Positions 18,237 to 27,272 of a DNA stretch of 64,000 nucleotides are shown in pieces (position 1 is the stretch's first letter; the number at the start of each line of letters is the position of its first letter). Source of the DNA: Lunatimonas salinarum (GTDB lineage Bacteria > Bacteroidota > Bacteroidia > Cytophagales > Cyclobacteriaceae); NCBI RefSeq assembly GCF_017811155.1, contig NZ_JACVCV010000001.1:434001-498000 (forward strand). The letters are read 5' to 3'. The notes under the pieces are model-generated. The model searched no databases. It saw only the letters and a program-made list of their open reading frames with translations, and had not been told where the DNA came from. A program made the translations under genes and the position numbers.

Positions 18237-19013
18237 TCAGGCCTTCATACCTCCGTCCACCACATAGGTGGCCCCAGTGATAAAGGAACTGCGGTCTGAT
18301 GCCAGAAACAATGCCAACTGGGCAATATCCTCATTGGATGCATACCTTCCCAATGGTATCATCTTGGTGAAGTTTTCCTTCGCAGCTATGCCTTGTCCTG
18401 GCGCAAACCCTTCTTCCAACGACCTCATCATGCGGTTATCTACCGGTGAGGGGTGTATGGTATTTACACGGATTTGATCCGGCGCTCCCTCCAGTGCAGC
18501 GGTGCGCATCAGTCCGATAGTGGCATGCTTGCTGGCCACATAGGCACTCACCGAAGGCGTGCCTCCCAAACCGGCCACTGAAGAGGTAATGATGACACTT
18601 CCCCCTCCATGTTGCCTAAGCAGTGGAAACCCGTACTTCATGCCCAACCATACGCCTTTGACATTAACCGCCATGACCTGATCAAAAACATCTTCGGGGT
18701 AATCGATCATCGGTCTTACAACCCCTTCTACCCCCGCATTCAGAAAAAGTACATCCAGCCTTCCAAAAGTGGACGCCACTTCCTTCATGTATTTCTGCAC
18801 CCCTTCGGTGGTGCTGACATCGGCCTGAATCCAAATCACCCGGTCATCCGAAAGCGCCTGCTGTGCGGCATCCAAATTACTTTGATTAAAGTCAACCACT
18901 GCAACTCCAGCAGCCCCTTGCTCCAAAAAAAGGCGGGCTGTTGCAAGCCCAATGCCACCGGCACCACCAGTGATGACGGCAATTTTCCCATCTAGTTCCA
19001 TGATTTTAGCCAT
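18237..19013 (-). CDS. Short-chain dehydrogenase/reductase
   Basis: 258 residues, a classical SDR. The cofactor motif TGGAGGIG is at about 15-22, NAG at about 92-94, the catalytic Ser in SSVAG (about 144) and YVASK (about 158-162) as the Tyr-Lys pair; the C terminus ends in the usual GATYVVDGGMKA. An Asp at the end of the second strand (VVDFN) favours NAD(H). The substrate cannot be predicted. It lies 55 bases upstream of the dihydroorotase-like gene on the same strand, with a 500-base intergenic stretch on its own upstream side. Confidence 0.88.
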   Translation of the reverse strand: MAKIMELDGKIAVITGGAGGIGLATARLFLEQGAAGVAVVDFNQSNLDAAQQALSDDRVIWIQADVSTTEGVQKYMKEVASTFGRLDVLFLNAGVEGVVRPMIDYPEDVFDQVMAVNVKGVWLGMKYGFPLLRQHGGGSVIITSSVAGLGGTPSVSAYVASKHATIGLMRTAALEGAPDQIRVNTIHPSPVDNRMMRSLEEGFAPGQGIAAKENFTKMIPLGRYASNEDIAQLALFLASDRSSFITGATYVVDGGMKA

Positions 19014-19565
19014 TTTAGGTATACAAATAGTTCATTCCACTCGAAGGGCATCCCTTACCTTCGACTGGAATACTAAAGGTAGGGCTATTGGAACTGAAAC
19101 AATATGAGCAGATCCAGTAAAAATCCTGATAAAAATCATCTATTTGCTCTTCAATAACGTTCAATGGGCTCGATTTTACCCAGGTACCCTTAGTAATCAC
19201 TTTCAATTTCAACTTCCAAGCCAAGGATTGTGATGTAACCACGAAAACCAAATTTGATGACACTATTGCGCAGTGAAAGGTTCTTTCTATACACCTTCCT
19301 ACACCCCGATTAATACCGACAATACAATCATTAAACCGTTCCTCAGGAATTTTTTCCGATTTATTTCCAAATTTATTGGCAAATCACTATGAATTACAAA
19401 TGGAAGAACCTACCTTAGAAGGTATAAAATAAACTCACACGCTGTAATACATGACGCAGGGCAGAGTGCAATCGACGTAGAGGAAGATCGTTTACTACCG
19501 GTATACCCGACCCCATGAATGCCCAGATGCGGTCATTTTACCACAATAAAACCAATGATAGCCAT
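19014..19565. other. Intergenic region between divergent genes
   Basis: About 550 bases between the SDR (minus) and the secreted protein gene (plus). I see no gene that I would support. One dyad-like motif, ACCTTAGAAGGTA (about 19412-19424), also occurs upstream of the Nudix 3' end (about 8261-8273). An 82-codon open frame on the minus strand here looks accidental. Confidence 0.5.
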
Positions 19566-19952
19566 ATGAAAAAGCTGGTCTATGTTTTCTTATTTGCCTT
19601 GAGTTATTCTGCCTATGCTCAGGATGTCATCAACATGAGCAACAATCCTGAAAAACCAGGCTCTATCTATCAGGAACACGATGCATACCAGCTCGACGAG
19701 ACGTTTACCGATGTGGTGACAATGACAGAATTGAAACTTGCTGACCCAATGACCATGCCCATTGCGGTACCGCCATTGGGAAACTATTTGAATATAAAAA
19801 TGAAGAAACTGATCGTGCCGGATGACCCGCGGCTGCCCGCTTTTGAATCCAACGGTAAAGTGCGAATAAATGAAGACGCTAGGTACTCGGAAAAAACCTT
19901 TTACCTTGTATTGCCAGACCCCTCAGCCCGTGTCGAGAGAGACCTCGATTAA
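19566..19952 (+). CDS. Hypothetical secreted protein
   Basis: 128 residues from the ATG at 19566, chosen because it starts a clean signal peptide (MKKLVYVFLFALSYSAYAQ) with cleavage after AQ; an upstream in-frame ATG at 19515 would bury this signal. The mature part is polar, about 110 residues, with Pro-rich stretches (ADPMTMPIAVPPLGNY) and no motif I recognise. It is likely periplasmic or surface-bound. Possible weak hairpin (CGCTG/CAGCG) after the stop. It is monocistronic by position. Confidence 0.6.
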   Translation: MKKLVYVFLFALSYSAYAQDVINMSNNPEKPGSIYQEHDAYQLDETFTDVVTMTELKLADPMTMPIAVPPLGNYLNIKMKKLIVPDDPRLPAFESNGKVRINEDARYSEKTFYLVLPDPSARVERDLD

Positions 19953-20220
19953 ACAACTCATTCTTAAGATTTTCCCGCTGTAGTTTCCAGCGTTACTGAA
20001 TTTTTATCCATTCTCTCAAAGGGAATGGATTTCCTTTCTCACAGCGGTTTGATTTTCATTTTTTAAAAAATTAGGTTCTGTCAGCACCCAGATTGCCTAA
20101 GAGCTGTGGAATTTTTTTTTAAATTGACACAAGATGACTAACCGCTCCGATTGAGGTGTTTGCGTGCGGCTGAATTAGGTAGTATATTCGGGCGATCCAT
20201 TCAATCGAAAACCCATTTTT

Positions 20221-21168
20221 ATGGAGCCCCTTAAGATCGCAACGGTACAGTTTGAAAACAAGAGCGCAGACAAGGCTTATAACCTAGGAATCATCGAACA
20301 CTTTGCTTCACAAGCTTCCCGACTCGGTGCCCATGCGGTAGCTTTTCACGAGTGCTCGGTCACGGGCTATACCTTTGCCCGGCATTTGTCCAAAGAAGCA
20401 CTACTGGAGATTGCGGAACCCATACCTGATGGCCCCAGTATACAAAGGCTAAGGGGTATCGCAGATGCTAACAACTTAGCGGTCCTCGCAGGGCTTTTTG
20501 AACGGGAGAATGACCGTATTTACAAGGCTTACGTTTGTGTGGACAAAACAGGAGTAATTGCGAAGTTCCGGAAATTACATCCCTTTATCAATCCGCACAT
20601 TGAACCGGGGAATAGCTATTGTGTCTTTGAGCTAAACGGATGGAAATGTGGGATACTGATCTGTTACGACAACAATATCATAGAACATGTGCGTGCTACC
20701 AACCTGCTTGGCGCTGATGTACTCTTCATGCCACATGTGACCATGTGTACGCCTTCCTCACGCCCAGGTGCTGGGTTTGTGGATCCCCGCCTTTGGGAAA
20801 ACCGAGAAAAAGACCCTACCAGTCTACGAGCTGAATTTGACGGGCTGAAGGGTCGCACGTGGCTGATGAAATGGCTTCCTGCGAGGGCCTACGACAATGC
20901 CATGTATGTGATCTTTTCCAATCCCATCGGGATGGATGACGATCAGCTCAAAAACGGCTGCAGTATGATTTTAGACCCGTTTGGGGACATCCTTGCAGAA
21001 TGCCGAAAGCTGGACGATGACGTTGTCGTAGCTACCCTCACACCGGAAAAACTAACCCAGGCTGGGGGATACCGGTACAAAAAGGCACGTAGGCCTGAAT
21101 TATACGGAGAGATCATTTCACGGAAACACCGATCGGAACAAAAAGTCGCTTGGCTCTCCAACAACTAA
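20221..21168 (+). CDS. Nitrilase-family carbon-nitrogen hydrolase
   Basis: 315 residues of the CN-hydrolase fold. The catalytic triad is visible: Glu44 (FHECS), Lys118 (FRKLH) and Cys148 (LICYDN). The family hydrolyses or condenses C-N bonds of nitriles, amides or N-carbamoyl compounds. The long insert after the Cys (PHVTMCTPSSRPGAG) is not enough to name a substrate. The 13-base gap to a Nudix gene suggests co-transcription. Upstream lies a 268-base gap with no other gene. Cytosolic. Confidence 0.88.
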   Translation: MEPLKIATVQFENKSADKAYNLGIIEHFASQASRLGAHAVAFHECSVTGYTFARHLSKEALLEIAEPIPDGPSIQRLRGIADANNLAVLAGLFERENDRIYKAYVCVDKTGVIAKFRKLHPFINPHIEPGNSYCVFELNGWKCGILICYDNNIIEHVRATNLLGADVLFMPHVTMCTPSSRPGAGFVDPRLWENREKDPTSLRAEFDGLKGRTWLMKWLPARAYDNAMYVIFSNPIGMDDDQLKNGCSMILDPFGDILAECRKLDDDVVVATLTPEKLTQAGGYRYKKARRPELYGEIISRKHRSEQKVAWLSNN

Positions 21169-21181
21169 ACCAGACGAACTA

Positions 21182-21592
21182 ATGCAGCTACCAGAATGTT
21201 TTTACCGGGTCAGCGTAAAGGCCCTTGTAATGGAAGGTGAGAACCGCTTTTTGCTTGTAAGGGAAGACAATGGCTTTTGGGAACTACCGGGTGGAGGGCT
21301 CGATTTCGGGGAAGATCCTGAGCAAGGACTTCGGCGTGAAGTATCCGAAGAAATGGGTTTGGAGATTGCCTTCCTTGCCGAGCATCCTAGTTATTTTTTC
21401 ACTACAATCAACCACAAAGGCATTTACATTGCCAACGTCGTTTACCTAGCCAGGTTCGAACACCTAATGTTTACACCCACACCTGAATGTGTAGAGGTAG
21501 CATTTTTTACCCCTGACGAAGTATTGGCTGCCAAGAACATGTACCCTAACGTAACCGAGTTTGCGAAGATTTTTCGTACCGGTAGTAGGTAA
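21182..21592 (+). CDS. Nudix hydrolase
   Basis: 136 residues with a complete Nudix box, GGGLDFGEDPEQGLRREVSEEMGLE (key residues G, E, RE, EE, G; about 38-61). The strand before it (FWELPGGGL) and the aromatic C-terminal half are those of general Nudix pyrophosphohydrolases acting on nucleoside diphosphate derivatives. It follows the nitrilase-family gene by 13 bases, so the pair likely forms one transcript. Distinct in sequence from the MutT-like protein at 8324-8752. Confidence 0.85.
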   Translation: MQLPECFYRVSVKALVMEGENRFLLVREDNGFWELPGGGLDFGEDPEQGLRREVSEEMGLEIAFLAEHPSYFFTTINHKGIYIANVVYLARFEHLMFTPTPECVEVAFFTPDEVLAAKNMYPNVTEFAKIFRTGSR

Positions 21593-21633
21593 GTTGTTTT
21601 AGCCTATCTTCATTGTGGCTTTATCAGATTCCA

Positions 21634-22239
21634 CTATTCCAGAAGCTCTTTGGGGCAACTCTCCTGAGGCGAGCTCCCCTCAAAACGCCTTTTTAGGCTG
21701 GCTATCTTGATACGATGAGTCCTTTGAAGTACTATTGGATAAAAATTAAAGATAAAATTTATCATCGTTGTCAAAAAAGCTACCAAGTAGTGGCTCTTTA
21801 TGAGGATAAGCCCCACTACAAGTTGTATCGACACCCATGCCGCCAAGTGTCCAAATTCCGATTGCCTTGTTTGAAATTCAAAGTTTGATAAACCGGATTT
21901 TGTGCCGTCAAAAAACCTAAGCCGGTTACTCCTTTTGCCCCAAAACAACAAAAGTAGCATTTTCCGGAAATAACCGATTTTCAGTACGAGACCTAGATCC
22001 ATTATTAACCGTTCATTTTTCACCCGGTAATAACTTTCACCTAACAATCTACTAGTTGCATAAACAAACCCTGGAAAAGCGAATATTCCGGTGATAAACA
22101 AATTTACTAAAACGGCGAAGAAAACTTGGATCGCCAAAGGAACCTGAGTTGGGCTTAGCAACCACAAAGTCATTACCAATTCAAAAGCCCTATAGGCCAA
22201 GAATATTGCGATAAGTGGAAAAAGGATCTTCTTTGCCAT
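21634..22239 (-). CDS. Integral membrane protein, CrtO acyltransferase-like
   Basis: 201 residues from the ATG at 22239, chosen because the following LFPLIAIFLAYRAFELV is the first membrane helix; an open frame extends 53 codons further upstream but looks non-coding. About four membrane helices. The pattern of ESYYRVKN, a cytoplasmic R/K-rich segment, a central H in an amphipathic FGHLAAW helix, and NFYPIVLQRTHRIKI near the C terminus resembles the glycosyl-4,4'-diaponeurosporenoate acyltransferase (CrtO) family, whose members end N-x-YPIxLQR. If so it could acylate a lipid or glycolipid. No carotenoid cluster is next to it, so the role is open. Confidence 0.5.
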   Translation of the reverse strand: MAKKILFPLIAIFLAYRAFELVMTLWLLSPTQVPLAIQVFFAVLVNLFITGIFAFPGFVYATSRLLGESYYRVKNERLIMDLGLVLKIGYFRKMLLLLFWGKRSNRLRFFDGTKSGLSNFEFQTRQSEFGHLAAWVSIQLVVGLILIKSHYLVAFLTTMINFIFNFYPIVLQRTHRIKIASLKRRFEGSSPQESCPKELLE

Positions 22240-22425
22240 AATTTCGAGATGATCTACGAGCGATACAACCCAACAGACCCTTTGTAGTAAGTACGCTAAC
22301 ACGCAAAACGAATTTATAAAGGACTGACTGCTATCCGAATACGCTGCTCTATGAGATACACCAAAAGGACTTGCCTTACAATGCACGCCCACCTTCAAAA
22401 TTCAACCACCTTTTAACAATCAGCA

Positions 22426-22809
22426 CTAATTCTGATGCCCTAGTATCGACTTCCAATCAAACAGAGAATTAAAAGTACCCCTATCCATCAAATCAATTTT
22501 TCCGAAGGCCTCGAAACTGGGAGAAATACAAAGCAACATGTCATTGCATAAACGTTGATTAGAGGCCAACTTGCGCCGTAAAAGCTGGATACGAAAATCA
22601 CAACGCTTGATCTCTGTCATTAATTGCTTGATTTCTTTTTCTCGCTTGATACGCAAAAAGGGGCTGGCGGAACAATAAGTATCTCCTTTAAATCTATGAA
22701 TTGACAGCAATAGCCTAGATATCAGGGCATTTTCGGCGTTAATTTCCTTCTCAATCCCTTCGTTTAGTTTAGCTAAGCGCTTGATTTGGGCAATTTTTTC
22801 CAGAGGCAT
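22426..22809 (-). CDS. Hypothetical coiled-coil protein
   Basis: 127 residues from the ATG at 22809 (an in-frame start 12 codons upstream is less likely). Charged and helical: EKIAQIKRLAKLNEGIEKEINAENA and later heptad-like KREKEIKQLMTEIKRCDFRIQLLRRKL. No signal peptide or known domain. Four cysteines in no recognisable motif. Product unrecognised; it may be a real orphan gene or a chance ORF. It lies upstream of the membrane protein gene on the same strand. Confidence 0.4.
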   Translation of the reverse strand: MPLEKIAQIKRLAKLNEGIEKEINAENALISRLLLSIHRFKGDTYCSASPFLRIKREKEIKQLMTEIKRCDFRIQLLRRKLASNQRLCNDMLLCISPSFEAFGKIDLMDRGTFNSLFDWKSILGHQN

Positions 22810-23001
22810 AACAACAAGTAACGTTACGAAAGGTAATTTAAGCAAATAATTCCTTTGATCACAAGGAAAAAGGATTCAACCTAATGACTCAAAGACTAGT
22901 AGTGCATCGGAAAAAGCCTTATTCCCATTACTATCATTCGATACAATCCAAACGTTAATCGAACAGGATTAGTATACCAGTCAAGACAAGAGGAATATTG
23001 G

Positions 23002-23391
23002 CAAATCTAGCATCAAGTAGCCAACACATACACCGGGACAACTATCAAACACGCAGGACTGCACTCCAATAAACTGAGACCGGTAGTGACTCAGAAAAAA
23101 CAATTATAGACACATGAAATCGAGCGCGAAGCAAGCGACACACAGAGGGACGACTGTAATTCGTGCGAGATTCCATCTGATCGCTTAAGAACAAATTAAA
23201 AACAGATGAAATCGAGCATGACGCAAGCGACACACACTGGGATGACTATCCGCCATGCGAGATTCCATGTGACCGCTGAAAAACAATTATACACACATGA
23301 AATCGAGCACGACGCAAGCGACACACGGAGGAACGATTGTAATACGTGCGAGATTCCATCTGACCGCTTAAAGACAAATTATAAACAGATG
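23002..23391. repeat. Imperfect ~92-bp tandem repeat, three clear units plus one degenerate
   Basis: Three units begin with ATGAAATCGAGC at 23114, 23206 and 23297 (periods 92, 91 and 92); a fourth starts at 23389 but stops after ATGAAAT. A degenerate earlier unit spans about 23002-23113. Each has the core GCAAGCGACACAC, a middle GCGAGATTCCAT and an A/T-rich tail. Units 1 and 3 share one tail type (ACAAATTAWAAACAG) and units 0 and 2 the other (ACAATTATASACAC), so the array looks like a duplicated dimer of about 183 bp. Within a unit ATGAAATC and GATTCCAT form an imperfect inverted pair. No sensible reading frame crosses the units. It fills the intergenic space between the coiled-coil ORF and the speA 3' end. 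Confidence 0.85.
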
Positions 23392-23486
23392 AAATAAATG
23401 GCTCCGGTCAATTCCTTTGTTCCTTAAATGACCAGCCAACTGTCAGGCTACTTTTGATTAAAGACAGAACATTTTCGCGAAGGGAA

Positions 23487-24884
23487 CTACCTCCCTTGGT
23501 ATCCCAACGTTTTCATCATACTTTCATGGGTCTGTTCAGGCGCAAACAGCCAATGCTTCACGCTGCCATCTGTGTCTCTATCGATAATCACGTGCTTGGG
23601 CGCCGGAATAAGGCAATGCTGTATGCCACCGTACCCTCCGAGAGACTCCTGATATGCCCCGGTGTGAAAAAAACCAATGTACTGTTTTTTACCTTCTTCC
23701 ACCTTCGGAAGATAAATATTGAACTGGTGTGCCTCCGAGTTGTAATAATCCATGCTGTCACAGGTCAGACCGCCCAGATTGATGTTGTGATATTCCTCGT
23801 TCCAGTTATTAACCGCCAGCATGATGTATTTCTGATTGAGCCCCCAACTGTCCGGCAACTGGGTAATAAAGGAGCCATCTATCATGTACCAAAGTTCCTT
23901 GTCATTTTGAAGCTTCTCGGCCAATACACTATAGAGCACGGCACCACTCTCGCCAACGGTGTAACTGCCAAATTCCGTGAATATGTGGGGCTCTACGGTG
24001 TTATTCTTCGCACACATCCATTTGATGTTTTTCACAATTTGATCCGCCATATATTGGTAATCGTAATCAAAAAACACATTGGTCTTGATAGGCCAGCCCC
24101 CTCCTACATCCATGGTATCCAATTCCGGCGCAATTCTTTTCAGCTCTACGTATTTTTGGATAAAACGGGTCAACTCGGACCAATAATAAGCTGTGTCGCG
24201 TATTCCGGAATTGATGAAAAAATGCAACAGCTTAAGCGATACCTTCGGATTATCTTTGATTTTTTCCTCGTAAAGCCGCACTATGTCGTTATACCTAACG
24301 CCCAAGCGAGAGGTATAAAACCCAAACTTAGGCTCTTCGTCTGCAGCGATTCGAATACCCACCTGGAAAGGGACATTCACGTGCTCCAAGTAATAATCGA
24401 TTTCCGTAAGGTTATCCAATACGGGTATACAGTTCACAAAACCGTCGTTTAACAACTCGGAGATATATTGCTTGTACAGGTCACGCTTAAACCCATTACA
24501 TACGATGTATGTCTGCTTGGTAATCTTGCCCTCTGCATAGAGACTTCTCACCAGCGGAATATCAAAAGTAGAACTAGTCTCAATGTGAATATTATTTTTC
24601 AGCGCCTCGTGAACAACAAAACTGAAATGCGATGACTTGGTACAGTAGCAGTAGGTATAAGAACCCTTATAGTCATGCGCCTGAATGGCGTTGTTAAAAT
24701 ACGTTTTGGCATTTTGAATGTTCTCAGAAATCTTTGGAAGATAGGTCAATTTCAGAGGGGTACCATATTCCTGAATAATATCCATCAGATCCACCCCATT
24801 AAATTTCAACTGATTGTTTTCTACGGTAAATTCTTTGGTGGGGAAATCAAACGTTTGCTTAATGAGATCGATGTATTGGTTCAT
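23487..24884 (-). CDS. speA: Arginine decarboxylase, PLP fold III
   Basis: 465 residues, the shorter form found in Cytophagales. Lys83 in CYCTKSSHF is the likely PLP Schiff-base lysine. DVGGGWP (about 252), EFGSYTVGESG (about 291) and the active-site CDS of GLTCDSMDYY (about 374) with HTGAYQ (about 404) match the alanine-racemase-like fold of decarboxylases of arginine, ornithine and diaminopimelate. The product is agmatine plus CO2, the first step to putrescine/spermidine. Homospermidine or agmatinase genes are not nearby. Tandem repeats lie directly 3' of the gene. About 190 bases of promoter region lie upstream. Confidence 0.9.
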   Translation of the reverse strand: MNQYIDLIKQTFDFPTKEFTVENNQLKFNGVDLMDIIQEYGTPLKLTYLPKISENIQNAKTYFNNAIQAHDYKGSYTYCYCTKSSHFSFVVHEALKNNIHIETSSTFDIPLVRSLYAEGKITKQTYIVCNGFKRDLYKQYISELLNDGFVNCIPVLDNLTEIDYYLEHVNVPFQVGIRIAADEEPKFGFYTSRLGVRYNDIVRLYEEKIKDNPKVSLKLLHFFINSGIRDTAYYWSELTRFIQKYVELKRIAPELDTMDVGGGWPIKTNVFFDYDYQYMADQIVKNIKWMCAKNNTVEPHIFTEFGSYTVGESGAVLYSVLAEKLQNDKELWYMIDGSFITQLPDSWGLNQKYIMLAVNNWNEEYHNINLGGLTCDSMDYYNSEAHQFNIYLPKVEEGKKQYIGFFHTGAYQESLGGYGGIQHCLIPAPKHVIIDRDTDGSVKHWLFAPEQTHESMMKTLGYQGR

Positions 24885-25016
24885 GTACTTTGGCTGTTAC
24901 GAAGTGAAAGTCAATTGAAGAATCAAAATTTGCACATATTATTGAAATTTCAAACCGAATGCCAACCATTTCGATATTTCCGCGCCGCTTATTTCACCAT
25001 AGGGCTTCACCATAAC

Positions 25017-25044
25017 AAAAAACCACGGCTACATACGCCGTGGT
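25017..25044 (-). terminator. Rho-independent terminator after the ORF at 25075-25533
   Basis: A perfect 8-bp stem (25037-25044 with 25022-25029, sequence ACCACGGC) with a 7-base loop, followed on the minus strand by six T. It lies 30 bases beyond the stop codon at 25075 and so ends that transcript before speA. Confidence 0.85.
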
Positions 25045-25074
25045 CTTCATCTACAAATTTCAACGATTCCGCAT

Positions 25075-25533
25075 TTAAAACAACTGCTTGTACAAAAGCT
25101 CATTTTCTTGCTCATGCTTTCGCTGTATCGATATTACCTTGTGTAGGATTTTTTTAAAATGCATTTCTCTTTCTAACACTGAAAATATCAGTTCTAGAAA
25201 CGAACGCACTTCCTGCCTAGCCTCTGCTTTGAAACGAAGGGTAAAATTCCGATAAGTATGGTTACTTCGTATGTGCGCCACAGGACTCCTGTATAAGTCG
25301 CACAACCCCCTAAGGATCCCGTACAAAGATTGAAAACGTTCGGATAACTCAAAAGTAACCTCCGAAAAGTCACCCCTTTCCGCGGCTTGCCGACCAACTA
25401 GCCGAACACCTTGCCGTTCCAGCGCCTCACCGGCAGACAATACTTCGCGTTCTACTTCTTCACGGTTCAAGTAAACCTCTGAATTTAAGGAAGTCGCATT
25501 ATGTTCCATCGAGTTTGCCAAGTGTCTTAACAT
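25075..25533 (-). CDS. Hypothetical helical protein
   Basis: 152 residues from the ATG at 25533 (a TTG at 25587 would add 18 residues). All-helical and highly charged, with REEVEREVLSAGEALERQ and a C-terminal HKVISIQRKHEQENELL stretch; no signal peptide, metal motif or known domain seen. A strong terminator follows, which supports this as a real, independently transcribed gene. Function unknown. Confidence 0.6.
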   Translation of the reverse strand: MLRHLANSMEHNATSLNSEVYLNREEVEREVLSAGEALERQGVRLVGRQAAERGDFSEVTFELSERFQSLYGILRGLCDLYRSPVAHIRSNHTYRNFTLRFKAEARQEVRSFLELIFSVLEREMHFKKILHKVISIQRKHEQENELLYKQLF

Positions 25534-25724
25534 CTTTAAGTATAGGTAATAGTACTGAATTTCTGAATAGTTTGTTTCAATTAACAACGCAAAGTTATGA
25601 AATATTTTTTCTTTTATATTCTTTCCCTATAGAATTTATAGACTATTTAGTTAAAAATCTGTAGATGAACCTATTAATTTTCAAAAACAAAATGATATTC
25701 CTCTAAAAACCCATGAAAATATCG

Positions 25725-27149
25725 CTAAAAAAGATCCTTGATCACTTGCTGCGCTGCATGGAATCCACACATACCGTGCACCCCACCCCCTGGAGGAGTA
25801 GAGGAAGAACATATGTAGATTCCTTTGGCAGAGGTACGATAAGGGGAAACACGCAAGGCAGGCCTCGTGAAGATCTGGGTGATGTCCTGCACTCCTGCAT
25901 TGATATCCCCTCCCACGTAGTTGGGGTTATACGACTCCAAGTCCACGCTGTTCATCGAATGGCTGCCAAGCACCAGATCCTTAAAGCCTGGTGCGTATTT
26001 TTCAATTTGATTTTCGATAATACCTGACATATCCCTCGTGGATCCGGCAGGTACGTGACAGTATGCCCAAGCGGTATGCTTGCCTTTCGGCGCGCGCAAA
26101 TCGTCTACTAAGCTCTGTTGCGCTACCAAGACGTAAGGGTTTTCGGTATATCCTCCTTTCCATATAATGGATTCACTGTACGCTATTTCCTCTAAAGTGC
26201 CTCCAAGATGTACCGTACCCGCCAACCGAGCTTCCTCCGATTTCCAGGGAATTGCCCCGTCCAAGGCAAAATCCATTTTAAATACCCCGACACCGTATTT
26301 ATACCGGCCCAATTGCCATTTATAGGTGTTCGAAAAACGGTCGCCCGCAATCTGTAGTAGCTGCCGGGGACTCACATCAAAGAGGACGGCTCTTGAAGGG
26401 GGCAATTCATCTATGGAGTGTATCATATGACCTGTGCGAATCTCTCCTCCCAACGATTGGAAATACGCACCCAATGCGTTCGCAAGGGATTGGGATCCGC
26501 CCTTGATTACGGGCCAGCCAACATGGTGCCCGGCCGTTAACAACACGAGGGCTATAGCGGAAGTGGCAAGGTTGGTTAATGGCTGAATACCGTGTGCTGC
26601 CATACCAGCCCATAGCGCACGTGTTGATTCTTCTCGAAAGGTTTTGGAAAGAAAATTGGCCGGCTGAAGTGCCTTCAAACCAAAAGAAGCCAATGCCAAA
26701 GGATTTTTTGGAAACCGCAACGGCCCCAAAAAATCACCTGAAAGCTCGGCCCATTTGTCGCGTATGGGGCCAATAAGCGAAAGGTATCGCTGCTTATCCC
26801 GTCCAAGCCGCTCCGCAGTTTGTTCCAAGGAATGCAGCAACACCGCTGCATCGGCCCCCTCCGGAAATGGGTGGGCAGCCAAGACTTCCGGGTGAAGAAA
26901 CTCCAGGCCAAACTTTTGCAGCGGTAGGGTCTTGAAATACGGTGCGGCTGCAGCCATCGGATGAATAGCGGAACAGACGTCATGATGATAACCTGGAAGG
27001 GTGAGCTCCATAGTCCGCATCCCCCCTCCTATGGTCTCCTTGCCTTCTACCAGCAGTACTTGAAGCCCTTTCGATTGCAACACAATTGCCGCAGCAAGTC
27101 CATTCGGACCCGAACCGACAACTACCGCGTCATAAGCATGTTTACCCAT
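25725..27149 (-). CDS. FAD-dependent oxidoreductase, phytoene-desaturase type
   Basis: 474 residues. The N-terminal dinucleotide-binding motif VVVGSGPNGLAAAIVLQSKG (start about 10) is followed by VEGKETIGGGMRT, the pattern of the phytoene desaturase/amine oxidase superfamily (NAD(P)/FAD-dependent). The C-terminal FAD contact reads GIYICSSSTPPGGGVHGMCGFHAAQQV. Bacterial members act on carotenoids, retinoids or related isoprenoid/aromatic substrates; the one here cannot be named. Upstream is a 123-base gap to a DUF2911 gene on the same strand. Confidence 0.85.
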   Translation of the reverse strand: MGKHAYDAVVVGSGPNGLAAAIVLQSKGLQVLLVEGKETIGGGMRTMELTLPGYHHDVCSAIHPMAAAAPYFKTLPLQKFGLEFLHPEVLAAHPFPEGADAAVLLHSLEQTAERLGRDKQRYLSLIGPIRDKWAELSGDFLGPLRFPKNPLALASFGLKALQPANFLSKTFREESTRALWAGMAAHGIQPLTNLATSAIALVLLTAGHHVGWPVIKGGSQSLANALGAYFQSLGGEIRTGHMIHSIDELPPSRAVLFDVSPRQLLQIAGDRFSNTYKWQLGRYKYGVGVFKMDFALDGAIPWKSEEARLAGTVHLGGTLEEIAYSESIIWKGGYTENPYVLVAQQSLVDDLRAPKGKHTAWAYCHVPAGSTRDMSGIIENQIEKYAPGFKDLVLGSHSMNSVDLESYNPNYVGGDINAGVQDITQIFTRPALRVSPYRTSAKGIYICSSSTPPGGGVHGMCGFHAAQQVIKDLF

Positions 27150-27272
27150 CCTACTTCTTGATTTGTTTAATTTGCCTCACGCATCCCCCGATACCGAAGA
27201 CGGTGGGATGATCCTCAAACTTCCTTGGCATCCATTTGTTTTCTATCTCCCAAACACCTTCGGGACCTGCCT

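Noticed and set aside
19015-19263. 82-codon minus-strand open frame between the SDR and the secreted protein gene
   Set aside because: No domain, no plausible start context, low-complexity mix of residues; it ends one base before the SDR start and looks accidental.
23002-23391. Tandem repeat read as a CRISPR array
   Set aside because: Repeats are about 92 bp, imperfect and contiguous, without short constant repeats and unique spacers; no cas genes nearby.
23206-23397. 63-codon open frame through the tandem repeat
   Set aside because: Unit lengths of 91 and 92 bp shift the frame at each unit, so the translation is not repeated; the array behaves as noncoding DNA.
23454-24452. 332-codon plus-strand frame opposite speA
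   Set aside because: Antisense shadow; speA on the minus strand has all active-site motifs.
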